From NCBI GenBank assembly GCA_948473085.1, contig CAOKWH010000002.1, positions 91,035-155,034 on the forward strand: DNA of 64,000 bases. Direction: 5' to 3'. The notes beneath the pieces were generated by a model. The model had not been told where the DNA came from. It worked only from the letters and a program-made list of their open reading frames with translations, and did not search any database. Below, one piece after another: positions 1 to 9,705 of this stretch (position 1 is the first letter of the stretch; each line of letters opens with the position of its first letter). The position numbers were made by a program, and so were the translations under genes. The DNA is from an uncultured Clostridia bacterium (GTDB lineage Bacteria; Bacillota; Clostridia; Oscillospirales; Ruminococcaceae).

Positions 1-382
1 GATGGGCAGAAATAATAGGCAGAATGCTTTTATAAACGGGAACACCCCCAGATATTATTGTGCAAAATACACAAAAGAAGAAAATTTACAATTAGAGGGA
101 GAAAAGCGGCATTTGCACATAAAATGCCTAAAATATCGGCAGTTATCGAGCAATTATTTGACGCTTTTCCCGTTTTTTATGGAAGAAGATAACAGTTTGC
201 CTGCATTTTATCCAGTTTTTCAGGGGAAAAACGCCGGTTTTGGGGTTTGACATTGCCCGGTGTGGTAATTATAATCAGTATGGCGACGCAAAGAATTTGG
301 AACAACCGATTAACGGGCAAAAAAACACTGCCACTGTGTCCGGCAGTCCGGCCGGCCAGAACTGTATTGGAGAGAAGAAAAG

Positions 383-1693
383 ATGCTTGAAATCGTATCC
401 TATTTTAACTTTGTGCTGGCGCTTACCATTAGCGCAGCCTATTTTTATCAGCTGGTTTATCTTATGTACGGCGTGCTGAGCCGGAACAAGCCCTGGATTT
501 ATGTGGCGCAGAAGCAGCACCGCTACGCCGTGATGATTTCCGCCCGGAATGAGGAGGAGGTCATCGGGGAGCTGATTGGCAGCCTGAAAGGGCAGAACTA
601 TCCCCAGGAGCTGCTGGATATCTATGTGGTGGCAGACAACTGCACCGACCGCACGGCCGATGCCGCCCGGCAGGCCGGGGCCATTGTTTTTGAGCGGTTT
701 GACACTGTGAACAAGGGCAAGGGCTATGCCCTGGGCTATCTGCTGCAAAAGCTGCGGGCAGATGTGGGTGAAAGCGGCTACGACGGCTTTTTTGTATTTG
801 ATGCCGACAACATTATCGACCCCAACTTTGTTTCGGAGATGAACAAGGTGTTTGATACCGGCGAATACCATGCCCTGACCAGCTACCGCAACTCCAAAAA
901 TTTTGCCGATAACTGGATCTCTGCCGGGTATGGCCTGTGGTTTATGCGGGAGGCCCGGTACCTGAACTTCCCCCGGATGCTCATCGGCACCAACTGTGCC
1001 ATTTCCGGCACCGGTTTTCTCATCTCGGCCCAGGTGGTCAAGGAGAATGCCGGCTGGCCCTACCACCTGCTCACTGAGGATATCGAATTTTCGGTGAACT
1101 GCGCCTTGAAGGGCCAGAAAATCGGCTACTGTGACACCGCCATCCTGTATGACGAGCAGCCGGTTACCTTTAAGCAGTCCTGGGACCAGCGTCTGCGGTG
1201 GTCCAAGGGCTTCTACCAGGTGGATGCCAAGTATGGCCTGGCACTGGCCAAGGGCATGTTCACCAGCAAGAAGAGCCGCTTTGCCTGCTATGATATGCTC
1301 ATGACAGTGGCCCCCGGCATGCTGCTTACCCTGACTATGCTGGTGGTAAATATCCTCATGCTGCTCACCTGCTTTACCGAGCCGGCCTATATTGCCCGCC
1401 GGGTGTTCAGCGAGGCCACCGGCGCCATCCTGTCCGCCGGGGTGATGTTCTATATCAGCCTGTTTACCTTTGGCATGGCCACCACCATTACCGAATGGCG
1501 GAACATCCAGGCCACCACCGCCCAGAAAATCCGCTATGCCTTTACCTTCCCGCTGTTTTTGTTCACCTATGTGCCCATTGCTGTTGTGGCGCTGGTGCGC
1601 AAGGTGGAGTGGCGGCCCATCAAGCATACCTCCATGGGTACAGCCAAGCTGGGGGATATGATCTATGCCGAAAACCGGAATATTGTCCGATAA
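383..1693 (+). CDS. Family 2 glycosyltransferase, membrane-associated
   Basis: 436-aa ORF; MISARNEEEVIGELIGSL, VVADNCTDRTADAARQAGA, FDADNIIDPNFV, and QRLRWSKGFYQ (QxxRW) motifs, C-terminal TM segments. Confidence 0.9.
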   Translation: MLEIVSYFNFVLALTISAAYFYQLVYLMYGVLSRNKPWIYVAQKQHRYAVMISARNEEEVIGELIGSLKGQNYPQELLDIYVVADNCTDRTADAARQAGAIVFERFDTVNKGKGYALGYLLQKLRADVGESGYDGFFVFDADNIIDPNFVSEMNKVFDTGEYHALTSYRNSKNFADNWISAGYGLWFMREARYLNFPRMLIGTNCAISGTGFLISAQVVKENAGWPYHLLTEDIEFSVNCALKGQKIGYCDTAILYDEQPVTFKQSWDQRLRWSKGFYQVDAKYGLALAKGMFTSKKSRFACYDMLMTVAPGMLLTLTMLVVNILMLLTCFTEPAYIARRVFSEATGAILSAGVMFYISLFTFGMATTITEWRNIQATTAQKIRYAFTFPLFLFTYVPIAVVALVRKVEWRPIKHTSMGTAKLGDMIYAENRNIVR

Positions 1694-1807
1694 AACCTGT
1701 AAGAAGCAAAAAACCACTGGATTAAGATAAGAAAATTAAATAAATATTTTATGTTTGATAGATAGTGGCAGCTGGGAATGTTCTCCTTGCTGCTACTATT
1801 ATTTTGA

Positions 1808-1836
1808 TTGACATTATCAATTATATAGTTTATAAT
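1808..1836 (+). promoter_or_regulatory. Consensus sigma-70/A promoter for the HTH-methyltransferase pair
   Basis: TTGACA (1808-1813), 17-bp spacer, TATAAT (1831-1836), upstream of the HTH ORF. Confidence 0.75.
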
Positions 1837-1865
1837 ATAAATGAAAATGTTTAATGGAGGTTTTT

Positions 1866-2078
1866 ATGACAACTTCAGAGCAGATACGAGTTTTATGTGT
1901 GAGAATGGGTGTTAGTTTATCAGAGCTTGCGAGAAAAATACATCAAACACCTCAGAATTTTAATGCAAAACTCAAAAGAAATACAATCACACAAGATGAG
2001 CTTAACCAAATAGCAAAAGCACTTGATGTTACTTATGAGCAGTATTTTGTATTAGCTAACGGCGAGCATATAAAATAA
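1866..2078 (+). CDS. Small XRE-family HTH protein, possible R-M controller protein
   Basis: VSLSELARKIHQTPQNFNAKLKRNTITQDELNQIAKAL helix-turn-helix; start moved to 1866 because the ORF-track start at 1854 overlaps the ggagg RBS; directly precedes a DNA methyltransferase. Confidence 0.75.
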   Translation: MTTSEQIRVLCVRMGVSLSELARKIHQTPQNFNAKLKRNTITQDELNQIAKALDVTYEQYFVLANGEHIK

Positions 2079-2097
2079 AAATAAGGAAGGATTAGTA

Positions 2098-3357
2098 ATG
2101 ACTGAACATAAAATAATATTTGGTGATAGTCGGTCACTGAATCAAATTGCAGATAAGTCGGTACAGTTAATTATTACTTCACCTCCATATTGGCAATTAA
2201 AAGATTATGGAACAGAAGATCAAATTGGTTTCAATGACAGCTACGAGGAATATATAAATAATCTGAACCTTGTTTGGAAAGAATGCAATCGTGTATTAGC
2301 TGATGGGTGTAGACTTTGTATTAATATTGGAGATCAGTTTGCGCGCTCAGTGTATTATGGTAGATATAAGGTTATTCCTATTCGCACCGAAATAATTCGT
2401 TTTTGTGAATCATTGGGTATGGATTATATGGGTGCTATTATTTGGCAAAAAAACACTACAATGAATACTTCTGGCGGCGGCGCAATTATGGGTAGCTTTC
2501 CATATCCCCGAAATGGGGTATTGAAAATAGATTATGAATTTATTTTATTATTTAAGAAGCTGGGAAAAGCGCCCAAGCCAACTGCCCAACAAAAAGCTGA
2601 TTCTGAATTAACCAAAGAAGAGTGGAGTCAATACTTTTCATCACATTGGAATTTTAATGGAGTGAAACAAATGGGGCATATTGCAATGTTTCCTGAAGAA
2701 CTTCCGAAACGATTGATAAAAATGTTTTCTTTTACTGGTGAAACCGTTCTTGATCCATTTGCTGGTAGTGGCACTACATCCTTAGCGGCTAAACATTTAG
2801 GCAGAAATTCAATAGGATATGAGATTAATAGAGAATTTGCTACCATTATTAGGGAGAAACTTTGTAGTGACAGTGATTCTCAGGTTGTTTTTTTAGAGGA
2901 CCAAGAAGGTGTAAAACATATGTTTGAAGATTTGCCATATGTTTTTTATGATCCACATAAAATGGACAAAAAAATAGATGTCAAGAAACTGCAGTTCGGT
3001 TCAAAGATTGATAATAAAGAAAGAAAACGAGAAGATCTCTTTACTGTTAAAAATGTGTTGAATGCAAATACAATAGAGCTTAGCAATGGATTGATTGTAA
3101 AACTTTTAGGCATAAAACCTATACCCCAGTTTGAGAATGAAGCAATAGCGTTTTTGCAGCAGAAATTTAAAAAAAGGAAAATTTATTTGAAGTATGATTC
3201 AGTAAAACACGATTGTGAAGATAAATTAACATGCTATGTGTATCTTGACAATAAAACCTTTATAAATAATCATTTGATTCGAACAGGATATGTTAGTGTT
3301 GATACTGATATAGAGTATACTTGTAAAGAGAAATTTTTGAAATCAATTCCAGTATAA
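2098..3357 (+). CDS. Site-specific DNA methyltransferase (TSPPYW, beta-class order) with C-terminal SNase-like domain
   Basis: Motif IV TSPPYWQLKDYG near N-terminus and motif I DPFAGSGTTSLAAK later; residues after ~290 resemble a thermonuclease fold (NTIELSNGLIVKLLGIKP...YLKYD...CYVYLDNKTFINNHLIRTGYV). Confidence 0.88.
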   Translation: MTEHKIIFGDSRSLNQIADKSVQLIITSPPYWQLKDYGTEDQIGFNDSYEEYINNLNLVWKECNRVLADGCRLCINIGDQFARSVYYGRYKVIPIRTEIIRFCESLGMDYMGAIIWQKNTTMNTSGGGAIMGSFPYPRNGVLKIDYEFILLFKKLGKAPKPTAQQKADSELTKEEWSQYFSSHWNFNGVKQMGHIAMFPEELPKRLIKMFSFTGETVLDPFAGSGTTSLAAKHLGRNSIGYEINREFATIIREKLCSDSDSQVVFLEDQEGVKHMFEDLPYVFYDPHKMDKKIDVKKLQFGSKIDNKERKREDLFTVKNVLNANTIELSNGLIVKLLGIKPIPQFENEAIAFLQQKFKKRKIYLKYDSVKHDCEDKLTCYVYLDNKTFINNHLIRTGYVSVDTDIEYTCKEKFLKSIPV

Positions 3358-3360
3358 AAG

Positions 3361-3386
3361 CAGGCGGTGGTTTGTATCACCGCCTG
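3361..3386. terminator. Bidirectional hairpin between convergent methyltransferase and endonuclease genes
   Basis: CAGGCGGTG...CACCGCCTG inverted repeat. Confidence 0.6.
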
Positions 3387-3389
3387 AAA

Positions 3390-3980
3390 TTATTCTTCAA
3401 CTTCAATCGTTAAGCCGGATTTTTTCTTAGTGTAATAAATCATTTTTACATTAATAGCCTCGGATAAACGCCCCATAGCTTTGTAAGTATCAGGTTTTAT
3501 GGAATATGCAATTTTTCCTACATATCCATCAATTCCTTGAGCCTCTTCTTCAGGATTTGCTAATCTATAACTCTCACCTTTGATTTTAGCGAGTTTGGAT
3601 AAGATAGCCTCTTGAACATATAACCCATTGTATGTTTTAGAAATAACTAAATCCTCTACCCATTTTTGAACCATTGTTTTATCAATTAGTTTAATAGCTT
3701 CTTTGAGATTTTCTACTTGAGAGAAAATTTTGGTTGTTGCATCTTCAATAGCTTCCGGATAATGTGCCAAATACCATTCCCGCCAGCTGTCAATAGAAAT
3801 TTCATCACAATTTTTTTCATATTCAGGAAATAAATCAGAAAGCTGTCCAACTACTTTTGGACGAGTGCCCTGCGCATTTTGATTTGCCCAATTGATTAGC
3901 TGCGAGGTATACTTAGGAAAATCTAATGTTTCACTACTATTAAGTACTGCTAATTCGGTATTTTTGATTGAAAATTCCAT
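3390..3980 (-). CDS. Type II restriction endonuclease, MjaI-like
   Basis: 196 aa with NAQGTRPKVVGQLSDLFPE and GIDGYVGKIAYSIKPDTYK (PD-(D/E)XK-like D...SxK), convergent with a DNA methyltransferase; resembles RE_MjaI family from memory. Confidence 0.65.
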   Translation of the reverse strand: MEFSIKNTELAVLNSSETLDFPKYTSQLINWANQNAQGTRPKVVGQLSDLFPEYEKNCDEISIDSWREWYLAHYPEAIEDATTKIFSQVENLKEAIKLIDKTMVQKWVEDLVISKTYNGLYVQEAILSKLAKIKGESYRLANPEEEAQGIDGYVGKIAYSIKPDTYKAMGRLSEAINVKMIYYTKKKSGLTIEVEE

Positions 3981-4147
3981 TGTTTTATCTCCCCGAAAAT
4001 TTTATTATTGTCCTTTTTCTTTTATACCTACAATTTTGTAAGCCGAAATTGCTCATGTATTCTTCTTAAATTTACAACAAGATGTGAAGGTAGGTTATTT
4101 TTAATCTTTTTGAATATGTTGCTCCTTTCAAACATAGTTTTGAAAAC

Positions 4148-4753
4148 TTAATCCTCAAGCTCCTCGTTTTTGATAAAATCGTACCCGGTTTCCATGAGCA
4201 TCTGCAGGTATTCATCAAAGCTGCCTGCAATAACGGCCAGCTCGTCCGGGTCGTGCAGGTAGCGCAGAATCTGCCCCTTTTTCCCCGCCGGCGAGGGGGA
4301 AAAGTCGATAAAAAGCTGTGAAGTGCCGCCGTTGTTCATGCAGTCGGAAAAATGCAGCAGGCACAGCTGGTCCATGCTGTCGCAAATGCCGGGGTCCACA
4401 GGAATATCGTCGTATTCCCTTGTAATCAGAAAGTCCCCCCAGGTGGCGAACCCGTCCTTTTCCTCTATCATCTGCCGGGCGGACAGCAGGTAGTAGGGGT
4501 ATTCCTCCAGGTCGGAACCCAGGAAAAACAGGGCGATGCTTTGGCCGGCGTACGCTCTCCAATAGGTTCCATCCGCATAGCCCAGCAGGTGCAGCAGGCT
4601 CTGGGGGGTATCAGGGTAGCAGGCCAGCAGGTTTTGCAGATCCTCCGGGCTGACGCCCTGTTTAACCTGCTCAAACTGGTCCCATTCCTCCTGTAAGCCG
4701 TTGTTATAGTAGGCTTCTTTCAGCCCATTTACATATTGTTCTGCAATATTCAT
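4148..4753 (-). CDS. SMI1/KNR4 (SUKH) family protein
   Basis: 201 aa; LLACYPDTPQSLLHLLGYADGTYWRAYAG...LLHFSDCMNNGGTSQLFIDFSPSPAGKKGQILRYLHDPDELAVIAGSFDEYLQML. Confidence 0.8.
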   Translation of the reverse strand: MNIAEQYVNGLKEAYYNNGLQEEWDQFEQVKQGVSPEDLQNLLACYPDTPQSLLHLLGYADGTYWRAYAGQSIALFFLGSDLEEYPYYLLSARQMIEEKDGFATWGDFLITREYDDIPVDPGICDSMDQLCLLHFSDCMNNGGTSQLFIDFSPSPAGKKGQILRYLHDPDELAVIAGSFDEYLQMLMETGYDFIKNEELED

Positions 4754-4802
4754 TTAGTAGCCCTCCTTTTAGGCGGTTTGTCTGTTGTCTGCATGCTCGG
4801 GG

Positions 4803-5134
4803 TTAAAATTTTGCGTTTTTGTAGTCGTACGGGATGCTTGTCCCCACCAGCACATCTTCAATTTTTTCTAAGGTAAGCCCGTCGTCCATGTTTCCCTGGT
4901 GCTAAATGCAAGGGGCGGGATTGGGGCGGCGGCTTCAAACTCCACCGGGCACAGGCACTTTGTGTGCCACCGGGCCTGTTATCTCTCCGATAAGTCCAGC
5001 TTGCCCCGGCTGTCCGCAAGGGTTAAGGAACATCCGGCGATGCTGGCGGTTTCTTCCCTGTCAATGGGCTCCTCTTTTCGCTGCAGGTGGTTTTCGACAT
5101 AATCAACGATGGCCCGCGGTTTTTCGTTCCGTTC
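4803..5134 (-). pseudogene. Decayed AraC-like regulator remnant
   Basis: Minus-strand reading gives ERNEKPRAIVDYVENHLQRKEEPIDREETASIAGCSLTLADSRGKLDLSER* (4979-5134), resembling an AraC HTH N-terminal helix, then MDDGLTLEKIEDVLVGTSIPYDYKNAKF* (4803-4889); no intact ORF. Confidence 0.45.
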
Positions 5135-5288
5135 CCTGTCTGGCCCCTTCGGTTTCCTACTATTTTAGCAGATGTTTTCCGGCACTTCCTCTTATTTTTT
5201 GTCCTGTATGGATAGTATCATACACCAATTTGCCCCTGTAGCAAATTGAGAAAGGGAATTGCCGCAAAAGCTGCCGCTTTCTGCCGGA

Positions 5289-5330
5289 ACCGGCCTTTTA
5301 TGGGCTTTTGGGGAGGGCTAAAAGGCCGGT
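5289..5330. terminator. Hairpin downstream of proC
   Basis: ACCGGCCTTTTA...TAAAAGGCCGGT perfect 12-bp stem. Confidence 0.55.
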
Positions 5331-5401
5331 ATAGCTGGATAGAGCCGGGCGGTGCAAAAAATCCCCCCAGCAGGGGCCGGAGGGATGGGCTTTGCAGGCT
5401 A

Positions 5402-6187
5402 TCAGGCATTTTTGCCGGCGGCATCCAGTGCATCGAACATGGCCGCCCGGACGCCGGCGTCCTCCAGGGCGCGGATGCCCCGGATGGTGGTGCCGCCAGG
5501 GGAGCAGACGGCGTCTTTAAGCTGGCCGGGGTGCATTTGGGTGTCCAGCAGCATTTTCCCGGCGCCCATGGCGGTTTGTGCCACCAGGTCATAGGCCATC
5601 TGCCGGGGCACCCCAAAGGTGACGGCGCCATCTGCCAGTGCCTCCATAATCAGGTAGAAAAAGGCGGGGCCGCAGCCGGTTACCGTGCCGGCGCCGTTCA
5701 TCATGGCAGGGGGCACCAGGATGAGCTTGCCCATGGAGTGGAACATGCCGTTTACAAAGTCGAACTCGGCGGGGGTGAAAGTGTGGTTATCCTCCCCCAG
5801 CACCATGCCGGCCCCCACCATGCAGGGGGTGTTGGGCAGGGTGAACATGGCCCGGGCGGCTGCAGGCAGGGCCGCCTGCAGCCGCTGGGTGGTCCAGCCC
5901 GACGCAATGGACAGCACCGCCTTATTTTGTAGGGTGTCCCCCAGCTCCTCCAGCACAGCCGGCACAATATGGGGCTTTACAGCCAGCAGGACAATGTCGG
6001 CCTGCTCGGCTGCCTGGGCGGCGCTGCCGCAGGGGTGGATGCCGGTTTCGGCCGCCACCTCAGTTAGGCGTTTTTGGTTGATATCAAAGGCAAACACAGC
6101 GTTGGTATCAAAAAAGCCGGCTGTGCAGCCGCCCTTTAAAATGGCATAGGCCATGTTGCCCATGCCAATAAAACTCAGTTTCATCAA
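5402..6187 (-). CDS. proC: Pyrroline-5-carboxylate reductase
   Basis: MKLSFIGMGNMAYAILKG Rossmann start, ADIVLLAVKPH, MFTLPNTPCMVGAGM, CSPGGTTIRGIRALEDAGVRAA. Confidence 0.96.
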   Translation of the reverse strand: MMKLSFIGMGNMAYAILKGGCTAGFFDTNAVFAFDINQKRLTEVAAETGIHPCGSAAQAAEQADIVLLAVKPHIVPAVLEELGDTLQNKAVLSIASGWTTQRLQAALPAAARAMFTLPNTPCMVGAGMVLGEDNHTFTPAEFDFVNGMFHSMGKLILVPPAMMNGAGTVTGCGPAFFYLIMEALADGAVTFGVPRQMAYDLVAQTAMGAGKMLLDTQMHPGQLKDAVCSPGGTTIRGIRALEDAGVRAAMFDALDAAGKNA

Positions 6188-6266
6188 ACTTCCTCCATCT
6201 CTGTTGTGATTTTATGCACAGTATAGCATACTCATAGCGATTAAACAACAGGGATGGCAGCCGCCT

Positions 6267-6524
6267 CTATTTTTCCCGCAGGCGGGAGTATTTTTCCCGG
6301 GTGGCCAGCCCGCCCCGGATATGCCGCTCCTCCCGGTTTTTTTCCAGCACGCCTTTAACCCCCTGGTACAGCTCGGGGCTGATTCGGGCCAGGCGTTCGG
6401 TGACATCCTTGTGCACCAGGCTTTTGGAAAAGCCAAACACCCCGGCGGTTTGCCGGACGGTGGCGCCGTTTTCCAGTATATACCGCCCCAGCAGGACGGC
6501 ACGGTCCTCCGGTATTCCCCTCAT
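6267..6524 (-). CDS. spoIIID: Sporulation transcriptional regulator SpoIIID
   Basis: RAVLLGRYILENGATVRQTAGVFGFSKSLVHKDVTERL...GGLATREKYSRLREK typical of SpoIIID. Confidence 0.93.
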   Translation of the reverse strand: MRGIPEDRAVLLGRYILENGATVRQTAGVFGFSKSLVHKDVTERLARISPELYQGVKGVLEKNREERHIRGGLATREKYSRLREK

Positions 6525-6688
6525 GGTGGAAAACCCCCTCTGTTTTTAATGCTTGCTGTATATCTATGCCAAACGGGGCGGGGATATGTCCCCGGGCATC
6601 TTGCGGCGGCGCGGGCTTTTTGTTATAGTAGGGTTAAGAGCGGCGCTGCAAAACAGCCGTGCCGCACAAAACGGGAGGAGATGCACCC

Positions 6689-7648
6689 ATGAGAAAGATT
6701 ATAATAGACACCGACCCCGGCATTGACGATGCCGCCGCCATTGCCATTGCCATGTTCAGCCGGGAGCTGGATGTACAGCTGATTACTACTGTAGCCGGCA
6801 ATGTAAGCCTGGACAAAACCACCCGCAACGCCCTGCGGCTGATGAGCTTCTGGGGCGCCGATGTACCGGTGGCTGCCGGGGCGGACCGCCCGCTGGTGGG
6901 CCCGGTGTACGATGCCGCCGAGGCCCACGGCGAATCGGGGATGGAGGGCTTTGACTTTGAAGAAATTACAGTAAAGCCGCTGAAGCTGCACGCTGTGGAG
7001 GCCATGCGCCGGGTGCTGCTGCAAAGTGATGAGAAGATTACATTGGTGCCCATTGGCCCGCTGACCAACATTGCGCTGCTGTTTTCCCTCTACCCCGAGG
7101 TGAAGGAAAAGGTGGAGGAGATTGTGCTGATGGGCGGGGCCTTTACCCGGGGGAACATCACCCCGTTGGCGGAGTTTAACATCTTTGCCGACCCCGAGGC
7201 GGCGGATATGGTGTTCCGTTCCGGCCTGCCTATTGTCATGTGCGGGCTGGAGCTGGCCCGCTCTGCCCTGATTACCGGGGAAATGGTGGCCAAAATACGG
7301 GATCTGAACCCCACCGGGCAGATGGTATACAGCCTGTTTGAGCACTACCGGGGCGGGAATATGCAAAGCGGCCAGCGCATGTACGATTCCACAGCTGTCT
7401 GCTATCTGCTGGCGCCTGAGCTGTACACTGTGCAGGAGTGCTATGTGGGGGTGGAGGTGGCCTCCCCGCTGACCCGGGGCACCACAGTCTGTGACCTGGA
7501 GGGCTTCTGGAACAAGCAGCCCAATGTAAAGGTGTGCACCGCCATCGACCCGCAGGGCTTTGCCGGATTGTTCCTGCGCTCCCTGGCCGGGGCACAGGGC
7601 GTGCCGGAAAACCCCACTGCCGCCACCTGGCTGCATCAGGAGAAGTAA
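6689..7648 (+). CDS. Nucleoside hydrolase
   Basis: MRKIIIDTDPGIDDAAAIAIAM and LVPIGPLTNIALLFSLYPE motifs; start at MRKI. Confidence 0.95.
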   Translation: MRKIIIDTDPGIDDAAAIAIAMFSRELDVQLITTVAGNVSLDKTTRNALRLMSFWGADVPVAAGADRPLVGPVYDAAEAHGESGMEGFDFEEITVKPLKLHAVEAMRRVLLQSDEKITLVPIGPLTNIALLFSLYPEVKEKVEEIVLMGGAFTRGNITPLAEFNIFADPEAADMVFRSGLPIVMCGLELARSALITGEMVAKIRDLNPTGQMVYSLFEHYRGGNMQSGQRMYDSTAVCYLLAPELYTVQECYVGVEVASPLTRGTTVCDLEGFWNKQPNVKVCTAIDPQGFAGLFLRSLAGAQGVPENPTAATWLHQEK

Positions 7649-7657
7649 AGCCGCACG

Positions 7658-7696
7658 AAAAAGCCCGGACCTTTTATAAAAGGTCCAGGCTTTTTT
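7658..7696. terminator. Rho-independent terminator, usable in both directions
   Basis: aaaaagcccGGACCTTTTATAAAAGGTCCaggctttttt. Confidence 0.85.
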
Positions 7697-7711
7697 ATAG
7701 GGGTTAGGCGG

Positions 7712-8770
7712 CTATTCCGCCGGGGGTTCTTCCGGTTCTGGTTTGGGGTCGGGTTCCGGCTCAGGGTCGGCGCCACCGGGGATATAGGAGTTGTCCACCG
7801 GTTCGGTGCCGTAGATATCGCACCAGTCGCCGGGCTCCTCCTGGACAAAATAATCGGGGTAGAGGTAGCGCCCCATCTCCCACATGCGGTCCAGAAGGTC
7901 GGGGCTCTGGCGCTCAAAGTCCTCCGGGTCCAGGTAGCGGATGGCTCCGGCTGTACCAGCGTCGGTGGTTTTGTAGCAGGTAGAGGAGGCGATGTACTCC
8001 CGGGAGATCATGCCGTTATAGAAAATGACATCGGGGTTCAGTTCCAGTTCCTTCTCCTTGGGGTAGTTGTACTCGGTATAATTGGCCCCCCAGTTCTGTA
8101 AGCCCATCTGTTCCAAGATGTAGCCCTCGAAGCTATCCCCGGTGGAGAGCTTCAGCAAATCCTCCGCCAGGTACACACAGCTGATGGGGCGTTCCCGTTG
8201 GGCGGCCGCCTCCTCGGCCCGGTCCAAAATATCCTGCCAGCGCCGGTCAAAGCCGGCCAGGTACTCCTCGGCCATCCGGGAACCGGTTTCCTGGCCATGC
8301 AGCAGCTTGAAAAGGTCGGTGTAGTTCTGGCGGATACCCTCTATATCCTCGGCCGGGGGCAGGATGACCACATCAATATTGGCCTGCTGCAATTCTATCA
8401 TCTGGCTTTCGGCCAGCGGGGCGGTGGCAAGCACCAGGTCCGCCCCCAGGGCTTTGATGGCGGCCACATCCGGCAGCTGCTGGGTGCCCACCCGGGGATA
8501 TTCGTAGTATTCCAGATAGGCCGTTTCGCAGGGCAGGGTGCAAAAATCGCTGATGGCGGCCAGCCGGCCCAACAGCTGTAGCTGGGCCAATGTATCGGTG
8601 ATGGCCGGGGCCAGGCTGACCACTGTCCGGGGCTGGCGGTCAATCACAGTGCCGGCGGCAGATACCGGGTAGTTTTCCGGGGCATCCACACCGTCCTGCT
8701 GGCTGCAGGCCGAAAGGCCAAGGATGCAGGCCGCCGCCAGCGCCAAAGCCATCTGCTTTGAAAATTTCAT
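7712..8770 (-). CDS. ABC transporter substrate-binding lipoprotein (TroA/BtuF-like)
   Basis: Lipobox LGLSACSQ; RTVVSLAPAITDTLAQLQLLGRLAAIS...YPRVGTQQLPDVAAIKALGADLVLA; acidic/proline C-terminal tail. Confidence 0.85.
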   Translation of the reverse strand: MKFSKQMALALAAACILGLSACSQQDGVDAPENYPVSAAGTVIDRQPRTVVSLAPAITDTLAQLQLLGRLAAISDFCTLPCETAYLEYYEYPRVGTQQLPDVAAIKALGADLVLATAPLAESQMIELQQANIDVVILPPAEDIEGIRQNYTDLFKLLHGQETGSRMAEEYLAGFDRRWQDILDRAEEAAAQRERPISCVYLAEDLLKLSTGDSFEGYILEQMGLQNWGANYTEYNYPKEKELELNPDVIFYNGMISREYIASSTCYKTTDAGTAGAIRYLDPEDFERQSPDLLDRMWEMGRYLYPDYFVQEEPGDWCDIYGTEPVDNSYIPGGADPEPEPDPKPEPEEPPAE

Positions 8771-9062
8771 ATTGATACTCCCTCCCGGTTGGTTGTTTAT
8801 ATTGCTGTCAGGGGCCGCAGAAAAAAAGGATAGCAGATACTCCTTTTATTTTACTTTTGACGGGGAACAATGTCAATGTATTTGCCCGGCGGCGCTGTCT
8901 ATTCTGTGCCCAAAAAGCCGGCAGTTTCTGCCCGGTGCGACAAATTTACACTTCATACACATATTAGGCAGAATTTGTCTGTCCCCTGGGCAAGAGCGTA
9001 TGGTAAAATTTATGGTACAAAGAAGTTTGCCAGGCAAAGGATGAAAAAAGGGAGGATGCAAT

Positions 9063-9551
9063 ATGCAGATAAAACGATACAGGGGGGCCCTGCTGTTGGC
9101 CCTGACGGCGGCAGTGATGCTGGGTGTCTATCTGTTTTCGGCCCAGAGCGGGGAGCGCTCCTCCAGCCTCTCCCAGGAGGCGCTGGAGCTGGTGCGCCGG
9201 CTGCTGCCAGGGGTGTATGAGCTGCTGGCCCGGGGCGGCCGGCCGGAATTTGCCCTGCGCAAGCTGGCCCACCTGAGCGAATATGCCCTGCTGGGGCTGA
9301 TTGTCTATGCCCTCCTGCGCAAAAAGCTTTCGCCCCTCCCGGCGGCGGTGACAGCCCTGGTGTTGTGCGTGGGGTTTGCCATAACCGACGAGTGGCACCA
9401 GCTGTATGTGCCCGACCGGGATGGCAACATCCGGGATGTATTCATCGACGGCGCGGGTTCCTCGGCCGGCATTGCCCTGGGGCTGTTGGGCACCGGCCTG
9501 CGGTGGGCGCTATTCCGGCAGTTTCCCATCCGGCGGGAAAAGAGGGCCTGA
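9063..9551 (+). CDS. VanZ family protein
   Basis: KLAHLSEYALLGLIVYALL...ITDEWHQLYVPDRDGNIRDVFIDGAGSSAGIALG. Confidence 0.92.
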   Translation: MQIKRYRGALLLALTAAVMLGVYLFSAQSGERSSSLSQEALELVRRLLPGVYELLARGGRPEFALRKLAHLSEYALLGLIVYALLRKKLSPLPAAVTALVLCVGFAITDEWHQLYVPDRDGNIRDVFIDGAGSSAGIALGLLGTGLRWALFRQFPIRREKRA

Positions 9552-9705
9552 ATTTTTTGGAAATGCTGCCCGAACGCCTGCCCAAACAGGTTGTTTTTAG
9601 CGGGTTTGCCCCCTGGATTGGCAGAAAAGGCGCCGCATGTTCCTTTGCGTTGCTTGCCGCAACGGGATTCCCTCGGTAGGATAGCAGGGAAAGGAGGGCA
9701 TTTCT

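Noticed and set aside
275-1717. 480-aa minus-strand ORF
   Set aside because: Antisense to the glycosyltransferase; same codon-bias artefact
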